Positions 37,001-48,245 of a stretch of 64,000 nucleotides of DNA are shown piece after piece. Below the pieces are notes generated by a model, which did no database searches, was not told the origin of the DNA, and was given only the letters and a program-made list of their open reading frames with translations. The position numbers were made by a program, and so were the translations under genes. This DNA comes from Taeniopygia guttata. Taxonomy: Eukaryota > Chordata > Aves > Passeriformes > Estrildidae. The stretch lies in contig NC_133030.1 in assembly GCF_048771995.1 (NCBI RefSeq), positions 53,786,001-53,850,000 on the forward strand, read 5' to 3'. Within the stretch, counting starts at the first letter, position 1. Each line of letters begins with the position of its first letter.

Positions 37001-38389
37001 GATAGTTACAGTATTATAAGCCTAGAATCATTATTTAAGCAAAACACTGAGGTGTTAATTTTTTCCAGAAGAGAGCTTTTTTTCCCCTACTATTTCTGAC
37101 TAAATTTTTTTTAAAAGCCCCTTCTCAGTCTGTGCCAATGATTAAGAGTCTAAAGAGATGGGTATTCACCTCCTCTTGAGTTTCCAAAAGAACTGAGTGC
37201 TAACTCCCCCAAAATACCATTCTTAGAGAACAAACTGCTCTCTACTTCAGATAATTCTCAGTTATAAGCACAATAAATGGTTACACAGGAGAGATATTCC
37301 CACTGTATCTGTGATTCCAGTTCAGCATTCCACAGCCCTATTCTGTAAAGATTAATTTTCTTTGGTTTGAAAACCAGCATCAGGAATTCAGCCTCACAGT
37401 AACTGTTTTATGAACAGTCACAGAGATTATTTCAGATCTCAAAAGGGAACTGTTCCTCCCACCTTGAATTGTGAAGGTTCTGTGGTAACTATAGGAATTC
37501 TTGGGCTAGGGAAGAACACTGAACCTTCCAATGTAAAGATATACATTCTCTGGTGCTTTATTCAAACCTATCCTAAAACCCCAACAACATGAACTCCTCT
37601 TGAAAGACCATCTGACAGCTTTCCAATTTTCACCTTAAAAATATACACACAAAAGGCATTATTTCAGTGCCATCCTCTCCATCTTATATAATGTTGGCTG
37701 GTTTAAGATTTTACTGACCTTTGTTCCATGTCTTATGGTAATAAATGACTGGCTGGTGATTTTGATGCAGCCATTATACACCTTTTGGTGGCCAAGGGCT
37801 CACAGACTCTGATCACGTTTCCTCACAGATCTAACCAAGCCTCTTCCTGCTCCAGGCTGATGAAGTGCTTTAACATGTGCACTGTTTAACCTGATATGTA
37901 GTTCCTTTGTTAAAGCCACCTAGCAGGGCTGTAAAGGGAGTTGTAAATCTGCAGCACAGCTCATACACTTTAAGTTAAGTTTATGCTTAATGAGATGTTT
38001 GGTTTGAGCCTGAGTCTTTCCCCCAAGTGTTTTTTCCAGCCTTTGAATCGTTATGGATTTCTTTCAACTCCCAGTCAGTCAGTGGCTGGCAATATTGAGC
38101 ACAGAGTTGAATGTAATAGCACAGATCTTTTGCACAGGCACTCTTACCTCCCTGCTTCATGGTATATATCTGTATGTGCACAGCTTTTATAACTGTGCAA
38201 ATTCATGTCTCTCTCCCATCTGGTCTTCTCTTCACTATACCTTGAAACTCTATCAGAAATACTGATGGCCAGGACATGTACATTCCAATAAGTCCTGGTG
38301 TCTGTTTTCCTTTTTTTTTTTTATTGTGAATTGTTTGGGTGAATTTGTGCTTAGCTTTCTAGTATCTGCCATTCCTTTGATATCATCAT
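34001..38389. other. AT-rich non-coding DNA, nothing recognised
   Basis: No gene or repeat identified. A short poly-A run sits at about 35,183-35,196. Open frames are at most 89 codons and featureless. Confidence 0.5.
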
Positions 38390-38600
38390 CTGCTCTCTTC
38401 TGTTTACATTCTTTTCTGGTTTAGTATCATCACCACATTTCACTATTTTTCTGTTTAGCTCTACTCAAAGAATATCATATAGATACCAAATAGAACAATG
38501 TCTGCCAAAAGTCCCTGACGTGACCTGTAAGACATTTCCACAAGCTACAACAATTGATCATTGCCCTTTGTTTACATTCTTCCTCCCATTTTAATCTACA
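38390..38600 (-). mobile_element. Possible ancient CR1/L3-type LINE relic
   Basis: 'tagtatcatcaccacatttc' followed, about 90 bases on, by an 'atagaacaatgtctgccaaa' equivalent and then 'caattgatcattgccctttg' echoes, in order, segments of antisense ancient CR1 reverse-transcriptase sequence. Similarity is weak, and the call depends on the better relic that follows it. Confidence 0.35.
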
Positions 38601-39039
38601 CAGCAGTGTTCTCCACCAAAACAATTGAAGTTCTTTCTCTCAGCACAAATACCTGAAACCATGTCAAATGACATACTCAGTGCTCCATATAGCACTCACC
38701 CCCATTCCCATCATGCTGTGTATCTCTCAGCTCACTCACTGCCTTGCTTGCTGAGTGACAACTTGGAGCATCCTGGCTACAGCCTACAGCCTCGGTCCCC
38801 ACATCTGTAATATATAGAATTTATATGTTGCACATTAACATGAAAAGCATATTTCATATGTTTTACTTTTTACAAGACCATACTTCTTGCTGTTCCTGAT
38901 ACTATTTGCTTCAGTGTTTCCTTGGGATTAGTTGGATGACTTAGCTGTAAGAAACAACAGAATTTGGCCTAAAATATTAAAGTTATTGAATACTTAAAAT
39001 ATTAAAGACATTGTCCTTGATTTATGATCTTTGAGGTTA
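38601..39039. other. Non-coding DNA, nothing recognised
   Basis: AT-rich sequence without gene or repeat features. Confidence 0.45.
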
Positions 39040-39965
39040 GAAATGTCCATTAACTGTCCTGTCTAACATTTTCTGTCACAGACATTACCTGATTCCCTAT
39101 ATACAGAGCCCAAAATTTCTTGGAGCCCAAAATTGCTTGGCTGACATGTGTTTTCCAGAAAGAGATTCAATTTTGATATGTACACAATTGCTTTCTTGGG
39201 CAGTTGTTTCAGCAGTTCATCACACTTACTGCTACAAATCCAAGCCTTGACACTTGCTTAAATTTATTTGGCTTATATTTCCACCCACTGATTCTTGTAA
39301 TATATTCATCTGATGCAAGACACTTTTTTTCTTGTTGTGAAGGTAATTATACACTGTAATCCAGTCATCTCATTTTGGTAAGGGAAACAAAACGTACTTT
39401 CCAATCTGAAAGGAGTTCTTGTACTTTTTCTCCCACCCTTTTTCAGATTTCTAGCACCCACTGTGCTTCAACACACCCCAGCCACATAAGTCAACTCATG
39501 TATCCCTGCTAACTGGTTCAAAGAGGAGGTTATTCGTTTTCCACACCAGATTGAGTTCTGTGTCCAATTGCTTCCCTGCAGTGATACTGCGGACTCTTCA
39601 ACCCTTGGGATATGATTTCTATTGCATCAATACAGACACTATTTGTGCATGATTTAGGATTCTTTTCTGCAGAGGTCCTGCTTACTGAATTTGGGCTGCT
39701 CCATCTTCACAATTTATTTATCATTCCAGCAATTTTAATTTCCTCCCTAATTTACTAAGCATTGTTTAATCTAAGGATGTACTTGTCTCTCAACCATTAA
39801 GGGCAGTATCAAGGCCTGCCAAGCGTAACACCCATTTCTGCAAACTGACTTCAGAGCTTTCCCTCAGAGCTGACAGCTGCTTTTTGGCACCTATCAGTTA
39901 GCCAGTTTTTAATCCCCTCAGCAGTTACTCAATACCTGTTGTATTGTATGAATTGTATTTGTATT
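39040..39965 (-). mobile_element. Ancient CR1/L3-like LINE relic
   Basis: The plus strand reads as antisense LINE in the right order. A 3'-UTR-like start includes 'cagaaagagattcaattttg' and, 150 bases on, 'ttatatttccacccactgat'. A 'gaaggtaattatacactgta' equivalent follows near 39,340. Near the right end is 'ctatcagttagccagttttt', which closely matches a conserved stretch of old amniote CR1 elements. Divergence is high and no open frame remains. Copies of this age predate modern bird families. Confidence 0.65.
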
Positions 39966-40611
39966 TCATTTGTATGAAATGCTTAGACAGAGAGGCAAAC
40001 AAGTGTATTTGAATGCTGAAAAAATGGGCTCAGAACTTAAATCCTGGAAAGTGTTAAAAAGCCTAATCCCGACTGGTGCCTAAACACTTACAAGCACACA
40101 GACTTACGTGACTCATTGTAGGTCCACAGTTATGAAACCTCATGCTTTGTGTATTTTTATGTTGATATTAATTTCTCTTATCTGTGAAAGAAAAACTTAG
40201 ACTGTTGGATAGACCACACATTGCCTTCTGTACTCACACATACAGGGCTTTCCTTTTGTTTTCTGCATCTTCACAGGTAACTATTCTTTTTCAAAAATAA
40301 TTGGCAATGTCAGTATAAATCTTTCAGATAGTATTTGTAATATTATTGAGTTCAGATCATGCAGCTTTGGAGAGTTTCATCCATATATTCAAGTATTCCC
40401 TCATCTGTTTCTATCAATAGGATTTATTTATTTGTGTCACAGTGTTTCTTTCTTGTTAATTGCTTCAAGTTATTTTATGTAATTAAAGACAGATGGTAAA
40501 GCAAAGTTCAGTATCTCATCCATTTGTTAATCGGTGGCTTATGCAGCTCTATAAATGTAGCAGGGATGTTATGATTTTGGTGTTTTGTGTGCTGTGCTTT
40601 AAATTAAATAC
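39966..40611. other. AT-rich non-coding DNA
   Basis: GTATTT-type low-complexity sequence near 39,940-39,985. Otherwise nothing recognised. Confidence 0.45.
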
Positions 40612-40672
40612 TGGGACCAATTCCGAGTTACACTGAAGCCAATGACAAAAGCTGCCATTGACCAGGATCTCA
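40612..40672. repeat. Ancient amniote palindromic repeat relic
   Basis: 'cactgaagccaatgac' and 'gctgccattgacc' are inverted copies of one another around a short A-rich centre, followed by 'aggatct'. This is the arrangement of an old palindromic interspersed repeat with a 'gaagtcaatgg' core. The family name is not asserted. Confidence 0.5.
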
Positions 40673-42590
40673 CAGTGGGAGACTATGGATGAGGAAAGCT
40701 GTGAGCCAGCTCAGTGTGGTGTTTACACTTTACAGAGGCACACAGCTCACTCACTCCTACACCCAGGTCTCACCACGGACCTTTGCATCAACAGCTTCCA
40801 CAATGTGTCAGGGGCAAAGGAGCAGCCAGGTCAGGGCATTGATGAAGAGATTTATGGAAACCCATCACTGGGTTCAGCATTCTTTCAGTTTATTCTATTT
40901 TGGGTGAAATTATATTTTTTTCATATGCAAGAGAACAAAACATCTGTTTTCATTAAGGACATCTTGTTCTTCAGATTAGAGGAAATGACCAGAAAAGGAA
41001 CAACAAACAAAAGTCTCCAGAGGGAAAAGAAGCCTACCATGTGCTCCCTTGGGCAGCCATCTTGAAGTGATCCAGAGCATTGGCAGCCTGGGAGCAGCCC
41101 GGGGGATCCCAGATCCCAGCACAGATCCCTCACTCCCGCCATGCATCACTCGCTTCACACCGAGCCTGCTCATGGGCTTATTTTACCCCAGCTATCTCTT
41201 ACCTCCAGACCAATCTGGACAGTACTCTCCTTGTCCTGCAGGCTCTAGCACACTGTGTTGTTTTGGTGCCCTTATCCTTCCTCTTTCATAAAGAGGCTCA
41301 TGGCATTCTTGCTGCTTGCCTGTCTGTTCCCCATGCTCCCACACTGGGAAAGTACCCTCTGTACAGGCATCAGCAATGGCTTTTTAACCAACTTTCTTGC
41401 TCCCATCTTTCAGTCCAACAAGCAATTTGGCTTTATCTGTTTTGACTCAGTACGAGCCTGCTCCTATTGTTTCTCACATTCTTGCATTTCCACCACAGTA
41501 TGTGACTGACAGAAAAGCAATTCCTCAATTAGACTACAAGGGGTGTGCTGGGAATCACAAGTCAGCCTAAGGATTTATGTGCTAGACCAAATTATCGTAA
41601 CTAACACAACACTTCCAGCAAGTGAGTTTGGAAATACCAGAATCTCTCCCATCCCCTCACCACCACCACCCACTCCCCCCCCACACTCCCCCAGCAAATT
41701 AGGGGGCAAATTAGAATAAGGATTCCTCATCGCTACTGTGAGTCATGCTCACATTGAGCACATGGCTGGTGAGGTCAGTGACAAGGGTTATTGGGCTTCT
41801 ACTACAGAAAAAATGGATTTTTCGAAAAGGCATCACAGTCAGAGCAACATGAAAGAAGAGGAATGCAGAAGCCACCAAGGCCCCTGAACCACAGGTGAAA
41901 GGGAAGCACAGTTGGACTCATGTTTCTAAAAAGAATGAGCACAGAGAGGTGGCATAGGATACTGTGCCATTTTATTCATCTAATCTTTTGGCCCTTAACA
42001 TAAACATTTATTTCCTTACCATGGATGCTCACCAAAGCAACAAATTAACCTATTTTACTGAGCCTAAAATGGGATTTTTAAAAATGTTAGCACCACTTAT
42101 TCTGGGGAACAAGCAGTGAGGCATATTTGAAAATAACTGAGTAATTCCTGCCAAGCAGGTGTCATGCCTAAACCATATTTAAAATTCAAACATTGAACTT
42201 TAAGCACATGCTTAAGTCCTGATAAGAGACAATGCAATTTAAGCAAAGTGTAATTCAGTGTGTGCTTGGCTGAGTGCTTGAATCAGGTCACAACCACTGA
42301 AGGATTACTGGCACCAGCAGTCCAGCCATGGATTCTAGGGTGGCACTTAAACTGCTGAATCTGCTATGGCAAGTGGCTTTTTTTTTTTTTTTTCATTTTA
42401 CTCATTTTTACTTCTTCTTTTTTTGTGTGTGTTCCTATAAAACAGGTTTCACCCTTCAGGAAACCATCTGTATTTGGCACCTATTGGGCTCATTTTTACC
42501 TATTGTAAAAGAATGACAGTTGAAAATTCCAAACTGCTTTAACTATAGAGAAAAAAATCTTCCAATGTTGACGCTGAAACAGAACTTAAA

Positions 42591-42619
42591 GTATTTTAGG
42601 CTATTTTAGGCTATTTTAG
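42591..42619 (+). repeat. 10-base tandem repeat, three units
   Basis: Units gtattttagg, ctattttagg and ctattttag in direct succession. Confidence 0.85.
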
Positions 42620-44007
42620 TTCTTTTTTTCTTTCTTTATTTATTGTTAAATGCTAAAGCATCAAGCAAATGCACTTTACAGTCTATTGCATTGGGCTCTT
42701 TTTCAGTAGGTTGGCTCCTGCCAACAGCAGGTTCAGAACTGCCAGTTCTAATTAAAAACTTTATTTTAAAGATACATTTCACAGTTTATTCATGGCATCC
42801 TGAGAAATTTAAATTGCTGGATTGAGCAAACTGATACAATTTCTTTTCTATTGATTCCCAAGTAATGTCTTTAATTAATAGTTTCAGCGATTCACAATTG
42901 ATGTACTGTGGCTGTTGAAATAAATTTCTTCTTTTAAATGAATCACCTAGAGTGGATTCACCTAGTTGTGCCTATTTCTTTGAACAGGGTTAATCTAATT
43001 TTTTTTTAATTTTAGATTGCATCAATCTAAAAATGACCAAAGATTATTCTGGCCTCAAGAATTTCAGTGACAAGTCCTTTTAGTAGTCCCAGTTGTAACA
43101 GAATATTGCCATCATAAACTCTCTGTAAGTAGCATTGTGAAATCTCTGATTTATAAGCATATTGCAGAGCAAAAACTATTTTGATAACCCATGCTCTTCC
43201 CTGCTATGTCCAGCTCTCTGGTTGCAGAAAAATATGAGGGAAAGAGTTTTCTGCCTTCTAGATTTGGTGGGAAAATAGCGCCTTCAAGAGCTGAACACCA
43301 GATCTAGAAATGCCACACCTGTGGGTGGCTAAATTTTACTAAGGCTTATTTCTCTGCCACCTAAGGCAAAGAAATAACTTGAATAACATAGGATGGAGTG
43401 ACAAAGGAGAAAAATAAAACCTAGGCTTTTGATTCATCATGGTTTTATAATTGTTAATCAAATGCACAGTATATATTCTACTTCAATGACTGCCACTTTT
43501 AGTCTTGTATCCTTTGTAAGATTTTCAGATTAAATATATAGATTGCAATGTTCTATTAGGTGATTAAACAATATATCATACCTTTATTTTATTATTTGGT
43601 GATCATTAGCTGCTGTAGAGAATATTATCAGCAGAAAGTCCTCCAAATAACTGGTACTGACAGTATCACATCAGAAAAAATCATTACAATTCACTAGCAC
43701 CCTGTCTGCATTCTCACAACGATATAAATACACCTCAGTTGCTTAGTGAAGTCAGATGTTTGCATTTACAAACAGGTTTTAAGCAGAACATGGGCCAGAA
43801 ATTCCTTAAGAGTTTCAGACTACAGGCTGCGTCTTCCTAAGTTTTGTCATTGAGACTCACCCCTGCTTTCTGATTACACAGAAACCTTCTGGTTTTGGTG
43901 GCTGAATAACAGCCCTGAGGCAAGCACAACTGTTAACATTTGAAAGTGCTAGCTAGGAAATATTTATGTGTTTTTAGCTACTTTTAGAACCATTAAACTG
44001 TTGGAAG

Positions 44008-44081
44008 AAAAAAAAACAAATCACAAACAAAACAAAAAAAAAAAAAAGACCAAAAAAAACCCAAAACAAACAAAAAAAAAA
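44008..44081 (+). repeat. A-rich low-complexity tract
   Basis: Poly-A with scattered C residues (CAAAA-type). It is not preceded by a recognisable retrocopy. Confidence 0.85.
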
Positions 44082-44884
44082 GTCGATCCTATCTGATGAG
44101 CCAGCTCTTCTGCAGACACTCCCCAGGTCTTTGGTGGTCTGCAGACCACAGCTTCAAATCCACTGCGGTATTTGAAATCTCACTCTTAGAGCACCTGAAA
44201 GTTCTTCACACCTGTATGTTTCTTTTTACAGTAAGAGCTGGATCTGGCTTCAAATGCAGGATAAAGAAAGACATATAATTTTGACTTAAGAGACGTTTAA
44301 CTAAACCACCAATATATTCTCTTAATTCAAAGCAGGAATAGGATGAACATCTCCAAATCCAAAGAATGTATTATACCATCAACCCCTTATTTTTAAGTGG
44401 TTCCAAATCATCAAAAAGATTGTGTAAGAGCAGCTGATTCCCAATATAGATATCCTTTTCTTGGGCACCAAGTCATGCCAAGACCCTGGCTGAAATTTTA
44501 CAAGCGTCTCAGATTGTACTTTAAATAATAGTTATTAGTCATAAGGATTGGCTACCTTTCTTTTCTTTGAAAAGAAGCTATAAATGTATCATCATTTATT
44601 CATTTCTGAAATCATCATATTGTTCTCCAAAAGAGTTGGGTTAAATTTACAAAATTTAGAAACATATGTTGTGGGACATGTTTAGGATGTTTCTACTCCT
44701 AAACTCAAGTTTAAAACTATGTGTCCCATCCCAGTTGTGAATTCTATGAAAAGCATGTTCAGTCAGAAGTACAAACATTTCTGCAAATTTCTGAAGGTGA
44801 GATTTCCGCCTTATTTACGTAAAACATTTTCTTCTTGAATAAAAATAATCTGATAGTTACTTTTATTCTTGCATTGGTGTACCA

Positions 44885-44990
44885 GTTCCAAGGCCCAGTC
44901 ATTAACTAGGACTCCAAGCGAATAAGTGCTGTATGAACAGGGAGAAAGCAAATTTTCCCTGCCCCAAAGGGTTTGTAATGTAAACTCCTA
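44885..44990 (+). repeat. Possible ancient amniote interspersed repeat
   Basis: 'gtgctgtatgaacag' followed about 20 bases later by 'ccctgccccaaagggtttgt' matches, in order and spacing, a widespread old amniote repeat segment ('gtgctgtacaaaca' then 'ccctgccccaaagagcttac'). The family is not named because I cannot search. Confidence 0.5.
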
Positions 44991-45194
44991 ATTTAAAATT
45001 CATTAATTTTACACATCACCTTACATAACAATCACAATGCCATAAAGGAGTGAACACATGCTTGTAATTAAAGCCATGGCAGTCTCATCCCATTGTATGA
45101 AAAATAGCTCTATCATAACCGTCCTGAGTTGGTGCCAGACTAGCAGCTAATCATGGGAGAAAGATGATCTAACACTTACAGAACATGAAAATAG

Positions 45195-45378
45195 AAATGA
45201 AACATTCTGGTTCCAGCCTATTTTCTCTAGACTTGCTGGGTGATCTTGTGCGTGCTACTTAAGCTTTCCGCCCCTCAATTTACCCATGTGCAGAACAGCA
45301 ATAACAGTATTTATCTGACTCAGAAATGTTTTGTAAGAATAAATTCATAAATCATTTAGTCTCTTACGCACTCTCAAC
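45195..45378 (+). mobile_element. MIR-like (CORE-SINE) relic
   Basis: The sense-strand order matches MIR well: 'ttctggttccagcct', 'gctgggtgatcttgtgcgtg', 'ctacttaagctttccgcccc', 'tcaatttacccatgtgcaga', then 'aataacagtatttatctgac' and 'ttttgtaagaataaattcat'. The tRNA-derived 5' third is weak or missing. Such elements in birds are survivors from early amniotes. Confidence 0.75.
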
Positions 45379-46136
45379 ACGCTTTCTCCACAGCACCCAT
45401 TATAGACACTCAAGAAGCACACACGAACTACTGGTTTTAGCCCCAAAATATCTGGAAAGTAGAGTTCAGGGAATGTGTGGCAGGAGCAAATAGATCTATC
45501 GTGGTCAAAACCTTTCTATTCCTGTGCTATTTGCATTTCACCTGTAATATGCAATAAGGATAAAGTTAATCAAATTCATTTTGTCACTTCTTGATTTACA
45601 ACATGTTAGCAAATATACATTCAGAAACGCGGACCAAGATTTTCTACATAAAACTTCTGGAGAAACTCCTTCGATTCTTAATCTGTATATTGTTTTCATA
45701 AGAGATATCCAACTCTAGAAATTGCAAAGGTCACAGTAATACCTTACAAGGAGAGAAATTCTGGTAAATGCTACTTTGGTGGACTTTTCATCTTAAAAGA
45801 ATGCAGGGATATTGCTCAGTAGTCGTAGCATCACTGTGTTCGTATCTAGAAGGAAATGCCAATACTAGATCATCAGGATCAGTAGTCCCATTCATTGACA
45901 AAACCATTCATGATATGAGGATGAATGAAGTGTCTTGAAAGTTAGCAGTCTCTGATTCTCTGTGCAAATCTCACAGTTCAGGACAGAGCCAGTCTATCAG
46001 TGGCATACTTTCAGCATGTAATCATCTATAAAGTCACGTCCCAATAGAAATAATGAGGTCCCGTTCATTATTTGCCAAAGAAGTGCAGCAATTTAAGCCT
46101 GACTCTCTTCTGGTGGAAAATTAAGTGTTTGAAATT
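45379..46136. other. AT-rich non-coding DNA, nothing recognised
   Basis: No gene or repeat identified. Confidence 0.5.
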
Positions 46137-46200
46137 TGGACCTGATCCTACCTTCACTAAAGTCAATGATAAGGCACCATCTGATTTCAAGGGAGCAGCA
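46137..46200. repeat. Ancient amniote palindromic repeat relic
   Basis: 'ggacctgatcctaccttcac', 'taaagtcaatgataaggcac' and 'ctgatttcaagggagcagc' form the left arm, core and right arm of the same kind of old palindromic repeat seen at 40,612-40,672. Confidence 0.5.
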
Positions 46201-48134
46201 GCAGACTTTTTGTAATGCAGAGATCACATTAAATTCACTTACCCTTCCCTCAGAGAGTGAAAAGCAGGTCATGGGTCTGATGTTTGCAGCAGTAATGAGG
46301 AGGCTTTAGAAACTAAATGGGATGTAGCTGATTATTTTAGCACAAATTGAACTGAAGTACTAATGACTTACCAAGCATTATTCTTATCTGTTGCACAATC
46401 AGCACATGATGACGTCCAGAAATAGTGTAACATCATACTTTGTTCAGCAAAAGGCTCAAGGGCTGATATTCGCTGACATAAATCGGGAGGCAACATCACT
46501 AAAGTAATTGAATTACATAAGACTAAAATTAGTGAGAGGAGAGTTAGACCTGAAAAGGACCTCTCCAAGAAGTGAAAGGGAAGGTGTCACCTGCCCCCAG
46601 CATTGTCCATCTGAGCCAAGGACTACCCAGCCTGCTGTGCTTGTGAAGGGCTAAGCCCCAGCAGGGACTGCAGCAGCACTTCTGTCACAGTCTGTGGTAC
46701 CTTTGCTCAGGCTAAAAAAGGGGGTTGAGACCAGAGAAAAAAAAGACTTGATGGGTCCACCCAGGAAGGAAGAAGGAAGCCACAGGGAAGATTTTACTGT
46801 GACACCAACTTGTCTCAGTCAGAGCGAGGCCAAAGAACAGGGCTGCTCTGGGCCAGTTTGCCTGGCCAAAAAGCTGGCTCACAGATTGCAGTGAATATCC
46901 TGGAGATATGTTCTCTTTTTGACATTTTTCCTATCTCCCTGACAAACACAGCTGCCCCCAGCAGAGAGGCATTAGCTGCTTCTGACATTGGCTCCTGATT
47001 TCCATTTTCAGTGCAAGATATTAATTTTTCTCCAGTTTTAATACAGTTTACTCATATATGTTATTCAACCCTCCGTGAAAATGCAAATTTCTTGGTCCAA
47101 GTATTCAGCTCCACTCCTTCTTTGCCATGTTACATTCTCCACTACAGTGATGTGCTCTGAGCACTGACCTGCCATGTCCCCTTTATTGCTCACCAAGATC
47201 CTGCCCCAAATTGCAGAGTGCTACCACAAGTACCCAGATTGTCCAGTGGAAATCACAGCCACTCATAAGATCCTGCTGTGAGCAGCAGCAGGACACACAG
47301 TAAGGCTAGAGGTGGCAATACATTTGCCAGTAATTTAGAGGATTATTCTAACACCAAGAACCAAAAACCAACCTTTGAGCAGGACTCTGAGGCTGACAGA
47401 GCCATGCCCTTCCCTATTGAATGTTTCTACATTCTGAAGTCAGAGGGACACTGAGAATACCCCCAAGCAGCCCTTTACACCTTTTTACACAAAGCCAGGA
47501 TCATGTTCTAGCAAGAGAGCCACAGTATTTCCAAAGCATGTTCATCAGGACACCCTTAACTCGTTCTTCCCCTTATGCACAGCAAACACTTGTACTTCTA
47601 TAGCTGGGAGCATCCTCTTTTATGTACAAAAGACTAAAATTAAGATTAATAGATTTTCTGTGCAGAAAATCAGCATTCATTATAATGGACAACTCTGGCT
47701 TGTAAAGCTAAGGGGTCTTTTATATAATGAATAAACTGTTCACCAGCATTATATCTTTAAGCAGTATTTTAGCTATTGTAGAACTATCTGCAAGTCAGCA
47801 TCTTACATGGCTCAGAGAAATTAACTAAATTGAAGACTTAAACTAAATCAATGCTCAGCAGAACTGTAGCCTTATTTTTGGATGCCAAGCCACACTACAG
47901 AACACTTTATTAGAAAGCAAAGAGAATGTTATTTTTCAACAGAACATGTGTGTGTGTGTAAAGGAAAAACATTATCCACAGCTAAAGTTACCCATGAAAT
48001 ACAAATGCAGACGATTAGGATTATATGTACTTTAGGAACAAAAAAACTTTGCATCTTTCTATAACGCCTTGCACTTGAGAGTTTTAATTAGATAACAATA
48101 ATTAAGTCTGTCTGATAACATCACTGTGATATAT
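46201..48134. other. Non-coding DNA, nothing recognised
   Basis: Slightly more GC-rich around 46,560-47,300, but without CpG clustering, exon-like frames or recognisable repeats. Confidence 0.5.
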
Positions 48135-48245
48135 GTCTTCATTTACAAATGGGTAAACTGAGACTGAAAGCGGTCCTTTGTGCCAATTTGTGCCTTACCC
48201 AATCAATCAAAGAACAAAATAGCACAGAATTTCTGATGTCCTGGC
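48135..48245 (-). mobile_element. Possible MIR/L2-type relic
   Basis: 'catttacaaatgggtaaact' followed by 'gagactgaaag' is the reverse-complement hallmark of MIR or L2 3' sequence ('cagatggggaaactgaggc'). The following 80 bases are only weakly similar. Confidence 0.5.

Larger units (their letters stand above)
40673..44884. other. AT-rich non-coding DNA with low-complexity tracts
   Basis: No gene supported. Poly-T at 42,378-42,393, three 10-base units (ctattttagg) at 42,591-42,619, and an A-rich CAAAA-type tract at 44,008-44,081. The 135-codon plus-strand frame at 40,658-41,065 overlaps the palindromic repeat relic and shows no domain. Confidence 0.5.
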
